DNA from: Sphingobium indicum B90A
GTDB lineage: Bacteria > Pseudomonadota > Alphaproteobacteria > Sphingomonadales > Sphingomonadaceae
Reading direction: 5' to 3'
NCBI RefSeq assembly: GCF_000264945.2
Contig: NZ_CP013070.1
Coordinates: 2,728,001-2,792,000 of the forward strand
Length of the DNA stretch: 64,000 nucleotides
Shown here: one piece after another, positions 7,977 to 17,195 of the stretch
How the letters are laid out: the number at the start of each line of letters is the position of its first letter
How positions within the stretch are numbered: position 1 is the stretch's first letter
Notes under the pieces: generated by a model
Databases searched by the model: none
The model's input: the letters and a program-made list of their open reading frames with translations, nothing else
What the model was told of the DNA's origin: nothing
Translations under genes and position numbers: made by a program

Positions 7977-10070
7977 ATGGGTTCAAGGCAGAAGCGGGTC
8001 CGGCGAGCCTTGGGTCTGACGATGATGGCGACCTTTCCCCTCCCCCTGACGGCGCAGACGCCTCCGCCGCCGCAACAGCAGGAAGAACCGATCCTGCCCG
8101 ACAGCGAGTTCGAGGCGCGCCTGCCCAAGGCGGGAGAAGCCGCAGCGGACCCCGGCGCGCCGCTGCCCTCGATCGACGAGTGGATCGACCGGCAGATGCC
8201 GCCCGCCGAAGCCGCCGGGCAACTGCCCCCTGCGGTCGAGCCGCAGGAGGAGCGCGAACTGGCCCAGCCGCTGCCCCCGCTCGACAGCGTGCAGGTGCCG
8301 GCGCAGGTCGCGACCGACGACAACCCCGATGCGAAGACCCAGGCGGTCCGCTATTCGGTGGCGGTGGAGGGGTTCGGCAGGACCGGGCTGGAACCGGCGT
8401 TCCGCGAGTCCTCCGCCCTGATCGACGGCGGCGGCAAGGCCGACACGGCGGCGATGGTGCAGGCCCGCGCCCATGAGGATGAGGCGCTGGCCGTGCGGCT
8501 GCTCTATTCGGAGGGCTATTATGACGCGACCGCGCTCGCCTCGCTGGATCAGGCGGGCGACGGGGCGTTGAAGGCCGTCCTCTCGGTCACGCCGGGCAAG
8601 CGCTACAGGATCGGGGACATCGTCATCAACGCCGGGCCGACCGTGCCGCCCGGCCTGGTCCGCGACAGCCTGCCGCTCAAGGCCGGCGACCATATCGTCG
8701 CGGCGGCGGTCGAGGGGGCGGAGGCCAATGTCGGCGTCAGGCTGCCGGAAAACGGCTATCCCTTCGCCAAGGTCGGGCAGCGGGACATATTGCTCGACCC
8801 CGCGACGGTGACGGGAGACTATACCCTACCGGTGGAGACCGGGCCGCGCGGGTCGTTCCGGGGGATCGCCACCACGGGCGAGAAGCAGGCCTTCGGCGCG
8901 GATCATATGAAGGTCATCAGCCGCTTCAAGCCGGGCGAGCTTTACGACAGCCGCAAGGTGGACGATCTGCGCCGGGCGCTGGTGGCGACGGGGCTGTTTT
9001 CCAGCATTTCGGTCGATCCGGTGCGCACCGATGAGTCCGGCCCGGACGGCACCGAATATGTCGACCTGAACGTCGCGCAGGAGGCGGGCAAGCCGCGCAC
9101 GCTGGCGGGCGAGCTGGGCTATGGCACGGGGCAGGGCTTCCGCGCCGAGGGAACATGGACGCACCGCAACCTCTTCCCGCCCGAAGGCGCGGTGATCGCC
9201 AGCGTCATAGCGGGCACGCAGGAACAGGGCGCGTCGGGCACCTTCCGCCGATCGAACGCGGGCAAGCGCGACAAGACCTTCCAGACGGGTATCGCGGTCA
9301 ACCACCAGAATTACGACGCCTATGAGGCCTATACGCTGGGGCTGAACATCGGCTGGTCGCGCCAGTCGACGCCGATCTTCCAGAAGCGCTGGACCTACAG
9401 CTATGGGGCGGAGGTGCTGCTGACCAACGAGCAGGTGGTGGTCGATCCGGCGAGCGCGGACAAGACGCGGCGGACCTATTTCATCGGCGGCCTGCCGGTG
9501 CAGGTCGGCTATGATCGGTCGAACGACCTGCTGAACCCGACAAAAGGCTTCCGCGCCAATCTGCGCGCCGAGCCGGAGGGGTCTTTGCAGGGCAGTTTCT
9601 CGCCCTATTTGCGGGCGACATTCGACCTCACCGGCTATTATCCGGTATCGGACAGCCTGGTGATCGCCGGGCGGGCGCGGGTCGGCACGATCAGCGGGGT
9701 GAAGCGTGACGATGTCGCCCCATCCCGCCGCATCTATGCGGGCGGCGGCGGGTCGGTGCGTGGCTACGGCTATCAGGAACTGGGGCCGAAGGACGCGAAC
9801 AACGATCCCATCGGCGGCCGGTCCGTCAATGAATTCGCGGTCGAGGGCCGCTATCGCTTCGGCGATTATGGCGTGGTCGCCTTCGTCGATGCGGGGCAGG
9901 TCTATGAAAGCTCCGTGCCGCAATTTTCGAACATCCGCTACGGCGTGGGCATAGGCGGGCGCTTCTACACCAATTTCGGTCCCTTCCGCGCCGACATCGC
10001 CATGCCGATCAACCGGCAGCCGGGCGAATCCAAATTCGCGCTCTATATCGGCATCGGACAGGCCTTCTGA
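7977..10070 (+). CDS. tamA: Translocation and assembly module outer-membrane subunit TamA (BamA family)
   Basis: Omp85-family outer-membrane barrel that works with TamB. The start at 7977 gives MGSRQKRVRRALGLTMMATF, a signal peptide with a cleavable region ending near LTAQ; an in-frame ATG at 7866 would put 37 unlikely residues before it. The N-terminal third is POTRA-like (for example YRIGDIVINAGPTVPPGL); the C-terminal barrel shows YDRSNDLLNPTKGFR, GGGGSVRGYGYQELGP (the VRGF/Y lid-lock motif) and ends RADIAMPINR...IGIGQAF with a C-terminal Phe. It overlaps tamB by one base (TGATG). Confidence 0.93.
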   Translation: MGSRQKRVRRALGLTMMATFPLPLTAQTPPPPQQQEEPILPDSEFEARLPKAGEAAADPGAPLPSIDEWIDRQMPPAEAAGQLPPAVEPQEERELAQPLPPLDSVQVPAQVATDDNPDAKTQAVRYSVAVEGFGRTGLEPAFRESSALIDGGGKADTAAMVQARAHEDEALAVRLLYSEGYYDATALASLDQAGDGALKAVLSVTPGKRYRIGDIVINAGPTVPPGLVRDSLPLKAGDHIVAAAVEGAEANVGVRLPENGYPFAKVGQRDILLDPATVTGDYTLPVETGPRGSFRGIATTGEKQAFGADHMKVISRFKPGELYDSRKVDDLRRALVATGLFSSISVDPVRTDESGPDGTEYVDLNVAQEAGKPRTLAGELGYGTGQGFRAEGTWTHRNLFPPEGAVIASVIAGTQEQGASGTFRRSNAGKRDKTFQTGIAVNHQNYDAYEAYTLGLNIGWSRQSTPIFQKRWTYSYGAEVLLTNEQVVVDPASADKTRRTYFIGGLPVQVGYDRSNDLLNPTKGFRANLRAEPEGSLQGSFSPYLRATFDLTGYYPVSDSLVIAGRARVGTISGVKRDDVAPSRRIYAGGGGSVRGYGYQELGPKDANNDPIGGRSVNEFAVEGRYRFGDYGVVAFVDAGQVYESSVPQFSNIRYGVGIGGRFYTNFGPFRADIAMPINRQPGESKFALYIGIGQAF

Positions 10071-13000
10071 TGGCTGAGGAAACCGTCATCCTTCGCGAAA
10101 AGCGCCCGCTCTGGCAGAAGGTCGCACTGGGCGTCGTCGGCCTTGTCGTCGCGCTGGCGGTGCTGGCGGCGGGCCTGCTGCTGTTCCTCGATACGCAGCC
10201 GGGCAAGAAATTCCTGATCCGCCAGATCGCCGCGCTGAAGCTGGAATCCGGCATGGCCATAGAGGTCGGGCGGATCGACGGGTCGATCTACAGCGACATG
10301 ACGATCCGCAATCTGGTGCTGCGCGACCCCAAGGGCATTTTCGCGGTCAGCCCGGAAGTGCATGTGGTGTGGAGTCCCTTCCGCTACATCGACAACCATA
10401 TTTCGGTGCGGCTGCTGGAAAGCCCGCTGGTGGTCCTCGCCCGCAGCCCGCGGTTCAACATCACCAAGACCGATCCCAACGCCCCGATCCTGCCCGACCT
10501 GGACATCGACGTCGACCGGCTGAAGATCGCCCGGTTCCTCGTCGCCAAGCCGGTCATAGGTCAAAAACGCGAGATCGCCATCGACGGCGTGACCCATATC
10601 GCTGACGGCCGCGCCATATTGTCCGCCGATGCGGTGGTGGACAGCGGCGACCGTTTGCACGCCAATCTCGACGCCGTGCCCGCGCAGAACCGCCTGGCCA
10701 TGAAGGGCAGGCTGACCGCGCCCAAAGGCGGGGTGATCGCGGCGATGAGCGGCCTGACCGACGGCTTCACCGCGACGCTGGACGGCCGGGGGACATGGCA
10801 GGCGTGGAACGGGCGGCTGATCGCCATGTCGGGCAAGGGCGAGCTGGCGAACATCGCGCTCGCCGCCCGCGACGGCAATTTCACGGCGAAGGGGCCGCTG
10901 CGGCCGGGGCTGGTCTTCGCCGGGACGGTCGACCGGCTGACGATGCCCGCGCTCGACGTCGACCTGTTCGCGGGGATGAACGAGCGGCGGGTGAACCTCA
11001 AAGGCTCGCTGAAATCCCCCGCCGTCGCCGCCACCGCGCAGGGGCTGGTCGACCTTGGCCAAAGCCGGTTCGGGGCGCTCCGGATCGACGCCGCCCTGCT
11101 TGCCCCCGGCGCGATCATGGAGAAGGTGAAGGGCCGCGACGTGCGCGCCTCCGTCATTCTCGACGGGCCGATGGCGACGCCCTTCATCGACTATGACATC
11201 ACCGCCAGGCAGATCGCCTTCGACGCCACCGGCATCGAGAATCTGAAGGCCAGCGGGCGCGCCGTGATCGACGCCGACCGCATCCGCATTCCGGTGAGCG
11301 CCACCGCCAGCCGCGTCACCGGCCTCAACGCGGCGGCGGGCGGGCTGCTCAACAATCTGCGGGTGAAGGGCGACTTCGCCTATGCCGCGGGGAAGCTGAT
11401 CAGCGACAATCTGAAGATCGACAGCGACCGGGTGGACGCCACCGCCATCGTGCTGGCGGACATGGACAACGCCGTCTATCGCGGCGCGCTGAAGGGCCGG
11501 GTCAATGACTACCGGATCGACGGCGTCGGCATCGTCAACCTGCAGACCGATGTGAAGCTGGTGCCGGGACCGAGGGGCGGATTCGGCCTGTCCGGCCGCT
11601 TCGGCGTGCGCACGGCGCGGTGGGAGAACGCCTCCGTCCGCGACTTCCTGGGCGGCAATGCCGTCGCGTCCGGCAGCATCGGCATGACGCCGGAGGGCAG
11701 GTTCACCCTCAGCGGCCTGAAGGGCGCGGCGCCCGAATTCCGCATCCACAGCGGTTCGGGCAGCTATGATACGGATGGCCGGATCGCCTTCGACGCCAGG
11801 GCGACGTCCAACCGATACGGCCCGCTGGCGCTGACCGTGCGCGGCACGATGGAGCGACCCAATGCGGTGCTGCGCGCCGCCCGACCCAATGTCGGGGTGC
11901 AGCTTCACGATGTCGTGGCGAAACTGAACGGCGAGGCGGCGGGCTATAGGCTGGAAGCCACCGGCGGGTCCGCCTATGGCCCCTTCTTCGCCAATGTGCT
12001 GATCCGCACCTCTAAGGGGCCGCTCACCATCGACATAGCCAAAGCGCGTTTCGCCGGGATCGACATGAACGGCCGCGTGCAGCAGAGCGCCGCCGGTCCC
12101 TTCACCGGGCAGCTTGCCATGAACGGTTCCGGCGTCACCGGCGCGGTCCGCCTGACGGCGGTGGGCAAGGCGCAGGGCGCGCAGCTGAACGCCACCGCCA
12201 GCAATGCCAAGCTGCCGGGCGAGGCGGATGTGGTGATCGGCCGGGCGCTGATCACCGCGAACATGGTGCTGGCCGAACAGCCGCAGATCAGCGCCGACGT
12301 GCAGATGGCGAACGCCGCCTATGGCGACTATGTGGTGCGCAAGGCGCGCGGGCGGATCGACTATCGCGGCGGGCGCGGGCGGGCGCAACTGGTCGCTGAC
12401 GGTTCGACCGGCGTGCCCTTCTCCATCGCCATGAACGCCGCGCTGCGCCCGACGCTCTATGCCGTCGCGCTGGAGGGACGGGCGAGCAACATTCCCTTCC
12501 GCTTCGCCCGGCCCGCCATCGTCCGGATCGAGCAGGCGGGGTATCGGCTGGAACCCGCGACGCTGGTGCTGCCGCAGGGGCGGGTGGATCTGGCGGGCCG
12601 CTTCGGCCAGCAGACGGCGATGCAGGCGCGGTTCAAGGATTTCGACCTCGCCATCGTCAACATGGCCTCGCCGGGGCTGGGCATTGGCGGGAAGGCGACC
12701 GGCACGCTGGATTTCGCGCAGGATGGTTCGGCTTTCCCGACCGCGACCACGCGGCTGGCGATTGCGGATTTCCGCCGCTCCAGCCTGACCGCCGTGTCCG
12801 ATCCCGTGTCCATGGCGGTCGAGGGCAAGCTGTCGAGCGCGGGCGGCAACATGCGCGGCCTCATCCGGCGCGGCAATGCGACGCTCGGCCGCTTCGTCGC
12901 GACGCTGGCGCCGCCGGGACCGGGCGCGGGTTGGGCGCAGCAATTGCAATCCGCGCCCTTGGGGGGCGGCATCCGCTATGCCGGGCCGGCCGATGTGCTG

Positions 13001-14257
13001 TTCTCCTTCGCCGGGCTGGCGGATCAACAATTAACCGGGCCGATCGCCGTCGCGGCCGATTTCGGCGGGCGGCTGAGCGCGCCGCGGCTTAACGGCCTCG
13101 TCCGCGCCAATGCGCTCACCTATGAGAATGAGACCTTCGGCACGCGGGTCACGCAGATGCGGCTGGACGGGCGCTTCACCAACGACCGGCTCGACCTGCG
13201 CGATTTTTCCGGGCGGGCGGGCGAAGGCACGGTGCAGGCGAGCGGCACGGTGGGGCTGGCGGCGGAAAGCGGCTATCCGATGAACATCGCCGTGAGGCTG
13301 AACCGCGCCCGCCTCGCCCGCAGCGAAGCGATCACCAGCGTGGTCAGCGGCACGCTGGCCATCACCAACAGCCCGGCCGATGGCGGCCTGATCAGGGGCG
13401 ACCTGTCGCTTCCCGAAACCCGCTACCGCGTCGCCTGGCAGGGGGGCAGCGACATCCGCCAGTTGACCGGCGTGCGCCGCAAGGGCGAAGGGACCGACCT
13501 GCTGGACCAGCGCGTGGCGGCGCGGCAGGCGGCCGCCCGGCCCGCGCCATGGAAGCTGGACGTGCGCATCCGCGCCGATAACGAGATCTACGTGACCGGC
13601 ATGGGCCTCGATTCCGAATGGAAGACGAACATGCGCGTGACCGGCACGGCGAGCGATCCGCGCGTGGTCGGCAAGATCGAGGTGATACGCGGCCGCTACA
13701 GCTTCTCCGGCCATCAGTTCGATCTGGAGCAGGGCGTCATCAGCTTCAACGGGCCGATGATGAACCCGACGCTGGCGATCCGCGCCGAAACAAAGATCAG
13801 CGACGTGACGGCGGGCATAGCGGTCGGCGGCACGGCGCAGCGGCCGGACATCGCCTTCGTCTCGACGCCGACGCTGCCGCAGGATGAGATATTGGCGCGC
13901 ATCCTGTTCGGCGACAATGTGGCGAACCTGTCCGCGACGCAGGCGATCCAGTTGGCGGCGGCGCTGAACGGCCTGCGGGGGGGCGGCGGCGGGCTGAACC
14001 CCATGGGCAAGCTGCAAAATGCGTCGGGCGTCGACCGGATCGGCATCGTCGGCGGCGACGAGGCGACCGGGCGCGGCACGTCGCTGGCGGTGGGGCAGCA
14101 TATCTCCAACAACATCTATGTGGAGGTGATCACCGATCCCAAGGGCTTCACCGCGACGCAGCTCGAAATTTCCCTGTCGAGGACGCTCAGCCTGCTGTCG
14201 AAGACGGGGACCAATGCGGGATCGTCCGCCAATCTGCGCTATTCGAAGGATTATTGA
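10070..14257 (+). CDS. tamB: Translocation and assembly module inner-membrane subunit TamB
   Basis: A 1395-aa AsmA-like/DUF490 protein anchored by one N-terminal helix (about residues 16-40, VALGVVGLVVALAVLAAGLL) with a very long periplasmic repeat-rich beta region thought to form a hydrophobic groove for lipid transfer or barrel assembly. The conserved C-terminal TamB domain covers roughly residues 1050-1395 and includes RVTGTASDPRVVGKIEVIRG, FNGPMMNPTLAI and ILFGDNVANLSATQAIQLA. It is translationally coupled to tamA (TGATG), giving the usual tamAB operon. It converges on the chemoreceptor gene at 14293 with only 35 bp between. Confidence 0.95.
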   Translation: MAEETVILREKRPLWQKVALGVVGLVVALAVLAAGLLLFLDTQPGKKFLIRQIAALKLESGMAIEVGRIDGSIYSDMTIRNLVLRDPKGIFAVSPEVHVVWSPFRYIDNHISVRLLESPLVVLARSPRFNITKTDPNAPILPDLDIDVDRLKIARFLVAKPVIGQKREIAIDGVTHIADGRAILSADAVVDSGDRLHANLDAVPAQNRLAMKGRLTAPKGGVIAAMSGLTDGFTATLDGRGTWQAWNGRLIAMSGKGELANIALAARDGNFTAKGPLRPGLVFAGTVDRLTMPALDVDLFAGMNERRVNLKGSLKSPAVAATAQGLVDLGQSRFGALRIDAALLAPGAIMEKVKGRDVRASVILDGPMATPFIDYDITARQIAFDATGIENLKASGRAVIDADRIRIPVSATASRVTGLNAAAGGLLNNLRVKGDFAYAAGKLISDNLKIDSDRVDATAIVLADMDNAVYRGALKGRVNDYRIDGVGIVNLQTDVKLVPGPRGGFGLSGRFGVRTARWENASVRDFLGGNAVASGSIGMTPEGRFTLSGLKGAAPEFRIHSGSGSYDTDGRIAFDARATSNRYGPLALTVRGTMERPNAVLRAARPNVGVQLHDVVAKLNGEAAGYRLEATGGSAYGPFFANVLIRTSKGPLTIDIAKARFAGIDMNGRVQQSAAGPFTGQLAMNGSGVTGAVRLTAVGKAQGAQLNATASNAKLPGEADVVIGRALITANMVLAEQPQISADVQMANAAYGDYVVRKARGRIDYRGGRGRAQLVADGSTGVPFSIAMNAALRPTLYAVALEGRASNIPFRFARPAIVRIEQAGYRLEPATLVLPQGRVDLAGRFGQQTAMQARFKDFDLAIVNMASPGLGIGGKATGTLDFAQDGSAFPTATTRLAIADFRRSSLTAVSDPVSMAVEGKLSSAGGNMRGLIRRGNATLGRFVATLAPPGPGAGWAQQLQSAPLGGGIRYAGPADVLFSFAGLADQQLTGPIAVAADFGGRLSAPRLNGLVRANALTYENETFGTRVTQMRLDGRFTNDRLDLRDFSGRAGEGTVQASGTVGLAAESGYPMNIAVRLNRARLARSEAITSVVSGTLAITNSPADGGLIRGDLSLPETRYRVAWQGGSDIRQLTGVRRKGEGTDLLDQRVAARQAAARPAPWKLDVRIRADNEIYVTGMGLDSEWKTNMRVTGTASDPRVVGKIEVIRGRYSFSGHQFDLEQGVISFNGPMMNPTLAIRAETKISDVTAGIAVGGTAQRPDIAFVSTPTLPQDEILARILFGDNVANLSATQAIQLAAALNGLRGGGGGLNPMGKLQNASGVDRIGIVGGDEATGRGTSLAVGQHISNNIYVEVITDPKGFTATQLEISLSRTLSLLSKTGTNAGSSANLRYSKDY

Positions 14258-14292
14258 CGCCTTTGAACATGGCTCCAGGCGGCCGGGAAATC

Positions 14293-15699
14293 TTACCCGT
14301 CCTGGTCCTGATAGGCCATCTGCAAAATTCCCCAATGTCGGCCGCGCACGTGGATGGAGGCGATGACCTGCTTCAGCAGGATGACCTCGCCCACCGCGTT
14401 CAGCCGGCGATAGGCCTTGATGCAGAAGGGCTGGGTGATGCGGCACTGTTCCCGCGTGTCGGGATAGTCGAAGATCAGCCCCTGGCGCGAATATTCGAAA
14501 TTCCAGTCGTCGTCGCCCGGCCGCTGCGGATGCGACCGTTCCGGCATGGCGACCGCGCCGAAGCTGTTGCGGTCGGTGAAGGTCATGCCGAACAGCCCCG
14601 GAAAGGCGCGCGCCCGTTCCTGCTGCGCCCGCGCCGCCGGGATCAGCACCGGCTGCACCGGATGGCTGTATTGCGCCGGCTGCGTGCCGGGGATCGGCAT
14701 ATAGGTTTCGCTGAACAATTCGCCTTCCGTCAGCCGGCCTTCCGCCAGGGCCAGTTCCAGCGCGTCGCTCACCGTCCGGGCCGCGTCCAGGCAGAAGTCG
14801 ATATAGGGCGTGTCGGCGATCTCGACGCCGCTTTCCGCCACCAGTTGCAGCAGCCGGTTGGTGTCGTCGCTGGCGGTCGAGATGCGGCCGGACAGCCTTT
14901 GCAGGCCCCCGGCATTGTCGGTCGATGTGCTCGCCAGCGCCGCCAGCCCGCCGCGAATCTCGCCCGCCGATCCGACGATGGAGGCGATGCGTTCGGCGAC
15001 GGTTTCGCTGTTGCTGGAGAGGTCCGCCATCAGCGCGCCCAGCCGTTCGACCAGCAGTTCGATGTTCTTGGTGTCGTTGAGCGCGGTGCGCGCCGTTTCC
15101 GCGCCGTGGACGATGCCCTCCAGCATCTTGCCCGCCTCGCCGGTCAGGGCGCCGATCGACTGGTCGATGGTCTGGGTGGCGGTCGCGGTTTCCTGCGCCA
15201 GTTTCTTGACCTCCGCCGCCACGACGGCGAAGCCGCGCCCGGCGTCGCCCGCCCGCGCCGCCTCTATGGTGGCGTTCAGCGCCAGCAAATTGGTCTGGCT
15301 GGCGATGCCGCTGATGACGCTGGTCACATGGGCGACGGTCTTCAGCGCCTCGCGAAAGCCGTCGAGCTGGGCGTGGACGCTGCTCACCCGTTCGATCAGG
15401 TCGACGAAATTGCCGTTGGCGTCCGACAATTGGCGCCCAGAATCCTGGATGATGCCGCGGGCCGCCACGGCCTTTTCGCGCGCGTCCTGCCCCGCCAGCG
15501 CCACGCTTTCGCCGTCGCGGGAAAGCTGCGCCGCCGCGCCGCTGATCGCCTCTATGGTGCGGGCCTGGTTGGTGACGCGATCCGCCAGTTCGCTGATGTC
15601 CGCCTGCAAATCGAGCGTGCGGATGCCCAGGTCGCCCGACAACTCGGCCACCTTCTTCACCGCCTGTTCGACGTTCCGGTTTCTTGCCTGGTTTTCCAC
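14293..15699 (-). CDS. Soluble methyl-accepting chemotaxis protein with C-terminal sensory domain
   Basis: A 468-aa chemoreceptor with no transmembrane segment or signal peptide. Residues about 1-270 are helical and contain the MA hairpin tip [20 protein letters not shown] followed by [15 protein letters not shown], the CheA/CheW contact region. Residues about 275-468 form a globular domain with Cache-like features, such as [18 protein letters not shown] and a final [17 protein letters not shown]. The sensor therefore follows the signalling domain, reversed from ordinary receptors. No che genes are nearby. It probably senses a cytoplasmic ligand or redox state; the four-cysteine content is noted but not interpretable. 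Confidence 0.88.
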   Translation of the reverse strand: MENQARNRNVEQAVKKVAELSGDLGIRTLDLQADISELADRVTNQARTIEAISGAAAQLSRDGESVALAGQDAREKAVAARGIIQDSGRQLSDANGNFVDLIERVSSVHAQLDGFREALKTVAHVTSVISGIASQTNLLALNATIEAARAGDAGRGFAVVAAEVKKLAQETATATQTIDQSIGALTGEAGKMLEGIVHGAETARTALNDTKNIELLVERLGALMADLSSNSETVAERIASIVGSAGEIRGGLAALASTSTDNAGGLQRLSGRISTASDDTNRLLQLVAESGVEIADTPYIDFCLDAARTVSDALELALAEGRLTEGELFSETYMPIPGTQPAQYSHPVQPVLIPAARAQQERARAFPGLFGMTFTDRNSFGAVAMPERSHPQRPGDDDWNFEYSRQGLIFDYPDTREQCRITQPFCIKAYRRLNAVGEVILLKQVIASIHVRGRHWGILQMAYQDQDG

Positions 15700-15769
15700 G
15701 CAATCCGGGCTATCGGACGTTGGTAAAATATCCGTTAGCGATGCGGCGGGCCGTTGGCCGAACTCACTC

Positions 15770-15818
15770 CGTTCGTCCTGAGCAGCATTGAGCGAAGTGG
15801 AAATGGCGCATCGAAGGG
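15770..15818 (+). repeat. Dispersed intergenic repeat, family E, copy 1
   Basis: GTTCGTCCTGAGCAGCATTG then AGCGAAGTGG and GCGCATCGAAGG. The same sequence occurs inverted at 61803-61842, and a more diverged relative starts at 61722. It lies between the chemoreceptor gene start and the EamA gene end. Such short units are scattered in sphingomonad genomes; function unknown. Confidence 0.7.
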
Positions 15819-15822
15819 CTGG

Positions 15823-16719
15823 TTAAAGCGCCCCCATCAAGGCCAGCACCACCCCGCCCACCACCAGCATCAGCCCCATGACCTCGCTGCGCGCCATCCG
15901 CTCGCCCAGGTAGAAATGGCCGAAGCCCAGGGTGAAGGCGACCTCGACCTGCCCGACGATCCGCACCAGCGCGACCGGCGCGGTGGCGAAGCCGGTGAAC
16001 CAGCAGGCCGAACCCAGCGCGGACAACAGCCCCACCTGCCCCGAAACCCGCCAGCCGCGCAGCACCCGGCGCATCTGCTCCGGCTCCCGCAGCAGCAGAT
16101 AGCCGCCCTGCATCGCCGCCTGCATCGCGACCGCCGCCGCCAGCACGACCAGCGCCGCCAGCACCGGATCGCCGCCGCCCGCCATCTGCGTCGCCCGCCG
16201 GACGGCGACGGCGGTCAGCGCGAAGAAGAAACCCGAAGCGATCCCGCACAGCGCCGCCGGCTGCCCCAGCGACCGGACGAATCCCGCCTGCCTGCCGCCC
16301 GCCGACAGCAGCATCACGCCCATCACCCCGCAACCGATCCCCGCCCATGTCAGCGGATGCAGCCGCTCCCCCATCAGCAGGAAGGACAATATGGCCCCCT
16401 GCACCGCCTCCGTCTTGGAATAGGCGGTGCCGACGACGAAATTGCGATGGGCGAAGGCCATGATCAGCAAATTGGTCGCAATGATCTGCGCCAACCCGCC
16501 CCCCAGGCAAAAGAGCAGAAACGAAGCATCGGGCGAGGGCCACGGCCCGGCAAAAACCAGCCGATAGCCCGCCAGCAACATCAGCGCGAAAGGCAGCCCA
16601 TAAAGATAACGCACCACCCCCGCCGCATTGACGGACAGATCATGACTGACCCGCCGCTGCACCGCCGTCCGCCAGGCCTGCGCCACCCCCGCCAACAAAG
16701 CCGCCGGAAGCCAAATCAC
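15823..16719 (-). CDS. EamA-family (DMT superfamily) transporter
   Basis: A 298-aa inner-membrane protein with about ten hydrophobic helices in two homologous halves, as in drug/metabolite transporters. Recognisable parts include NAAGVVRYLYGLPFALMLLA and the second-half sequence ALGSACWFTGFATAPVALVR, and the protein ends with VMGLMLVVGGVVLALMGAL. Substrate unknown. The start overlaps the stop of the DUF559 gene by 4 nt; because that cassette is bounded by repeats, this overlap more likely reflects insertion next to the gene than an original operon. Confidence 0.9.
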   Translation of the reverse strand: MIWLPAALLAGVAQAWRTAVQRRVSHDLSVNAAGVVRYLYGLPFALMLLAGYRLVFAGPWPSPDASFLLFCLGGGLAQIIATNLLIMAFAHRNFVVGTAYSKTEAVQGAILSFLLMGERLHPLTWAGIGCGVMGVMLLSAGGRQAGFVRSLGQPAALCGIASGFFFALTAVAVRRATQMAGGGDPVLAALVVLAAAVAMQAAMQGGYLLLREPEQMRRVLRGWRVSGQVGLLSALGSACWFTGFATAPVALVRIVGQVEVAFTLGFGHFYLGERMARSEVMGLMLVVGGVVLALMGAL

Positions 16720-17123
16720 TCATTCCTCCCCATCGAAAGATGGGGAGGGGGACCAGCCGCAGGCTGGTGGAGGGGAAATGCGCGACATTGGTGCAGGACA
16801 TGCACCGTCACCCCCTCAAACTCCCGAAGCACGTCGACAGCCCTGATCCGCAGAACACGGATATTCTGAGCGCCCAGCCAATCATCCCGTCGTTCATCCC
16901 GAACCACTCGTTCGGCGCTATCATGCCCGGAGCCATCGACCTCCACCCCCAGCCGCGCCGACGCACAATAAAAGTCCAGCACATACGGCCCGACCGGATG
17001 CTGCCGCCGGAACTTAAGCCCCTCGGGCCGCTCCCGCAGCCATTGCCAGAGCCTGACCTCCGGAGGGGTCAAAGCACGGCGCAATCCCCGCGCCTGCGCC
17101 ACCGTCTTCCTTTTGGGAGGCAT
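16716..17123 (-). CDS. DUF559 (Vsr-like) endonuclease-domain protein, cassette A
   Basis: A 135-aa protein of the DUF559 family, related to the very-short-patch-repair endonuclease fold. Start chosen at 17123 (MPPKRKTVAQARGLRRALTP). The core has RLWQWLRERPEGLKFRRQHP, GPYVLDFYCASARLGVEVDG (the D and E of the restriction-endonuclease-like core) and IRVLRIRAVDVL. The last 20 or so residues are encoded by the flanking palindrome, and the reading frame also runs through the opposite palindrome up to 17189. The gene therefore occupies nearly all the space between two inverted double-hairpin repeats (16724-16778 and 17131-17185). Biological role of DUF559 proteins is unknown. Confidence 0.85.
   Translation of the reverse strand: MPPKRKTVAQARGLRRALTPPEVRLWQWLRERPEGLKFRRQHPVGPYVLDFYCASARLGVEVDGSGHDSAERVVRDERRDDWLGAQNIRVLRIRAVDVLREFEGVTVHVLHQCRAFPLHQPAAGPPPHLSMGRNE
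16724..16778 (-). repeat. Double-hairpin palindrome, family A, copy beside the DUF559 3' end
   Basis: A 10-bp stem CCTCCCCATC/GATGGGGAGG with a GAAA loop (16725-16748) is followed by CCAGCC-GCA-GGCTGG (16753-16767) and then TGGAGGGGAAA. This is the inverted counterpart of 17131-17185, so the two bracket the DUF559 gene. A related pair without a gene is at 29272-29427. Confidence 0.9.
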
Positions 17124-17130
17124 CGCGCCC

Positions 17131-17185
17131 TTTCCCCTCCACCAGCCTTCGGCTGGTCCCCCTCCCCATCTACCGATGGGGAGGA
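17131..17185 (+). repeat. Double-hairpin palindrome, family A, copy beside the DUF559 5' end
   Basis: TTTCCCCTCC then ACCAGCC-TTC-GGCTGGT and CCTCCCCATC-TACC-GATGGGGAGG. Stem sequences are identical to the copy at 16724-16778 in the opposite orientation, while both loops differ, which means pairing has been conserved rather than the primary sequence of the loops. It lies upstream of the DUF559 start and just downstream of the fumarase stop. Confidence 0.9.
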
Positions 17186-17195
17186 TCAAGAAGCC

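Noticed and set aside
6101..8476. A 791-codon plus-strand frame antisense to recJ
   Set aside because: It is the shadow of recJ, rich in Arg, Ala, Gln and His, and overlaps the real tamA in another frame.
13031..15703. An 890-codon minus-strand frame over tamB and the chemoreceptor
   Set aside because: It is the antisense of tamB and an alternate frame of the chemoreceptor; composition is that of a shadow frame.
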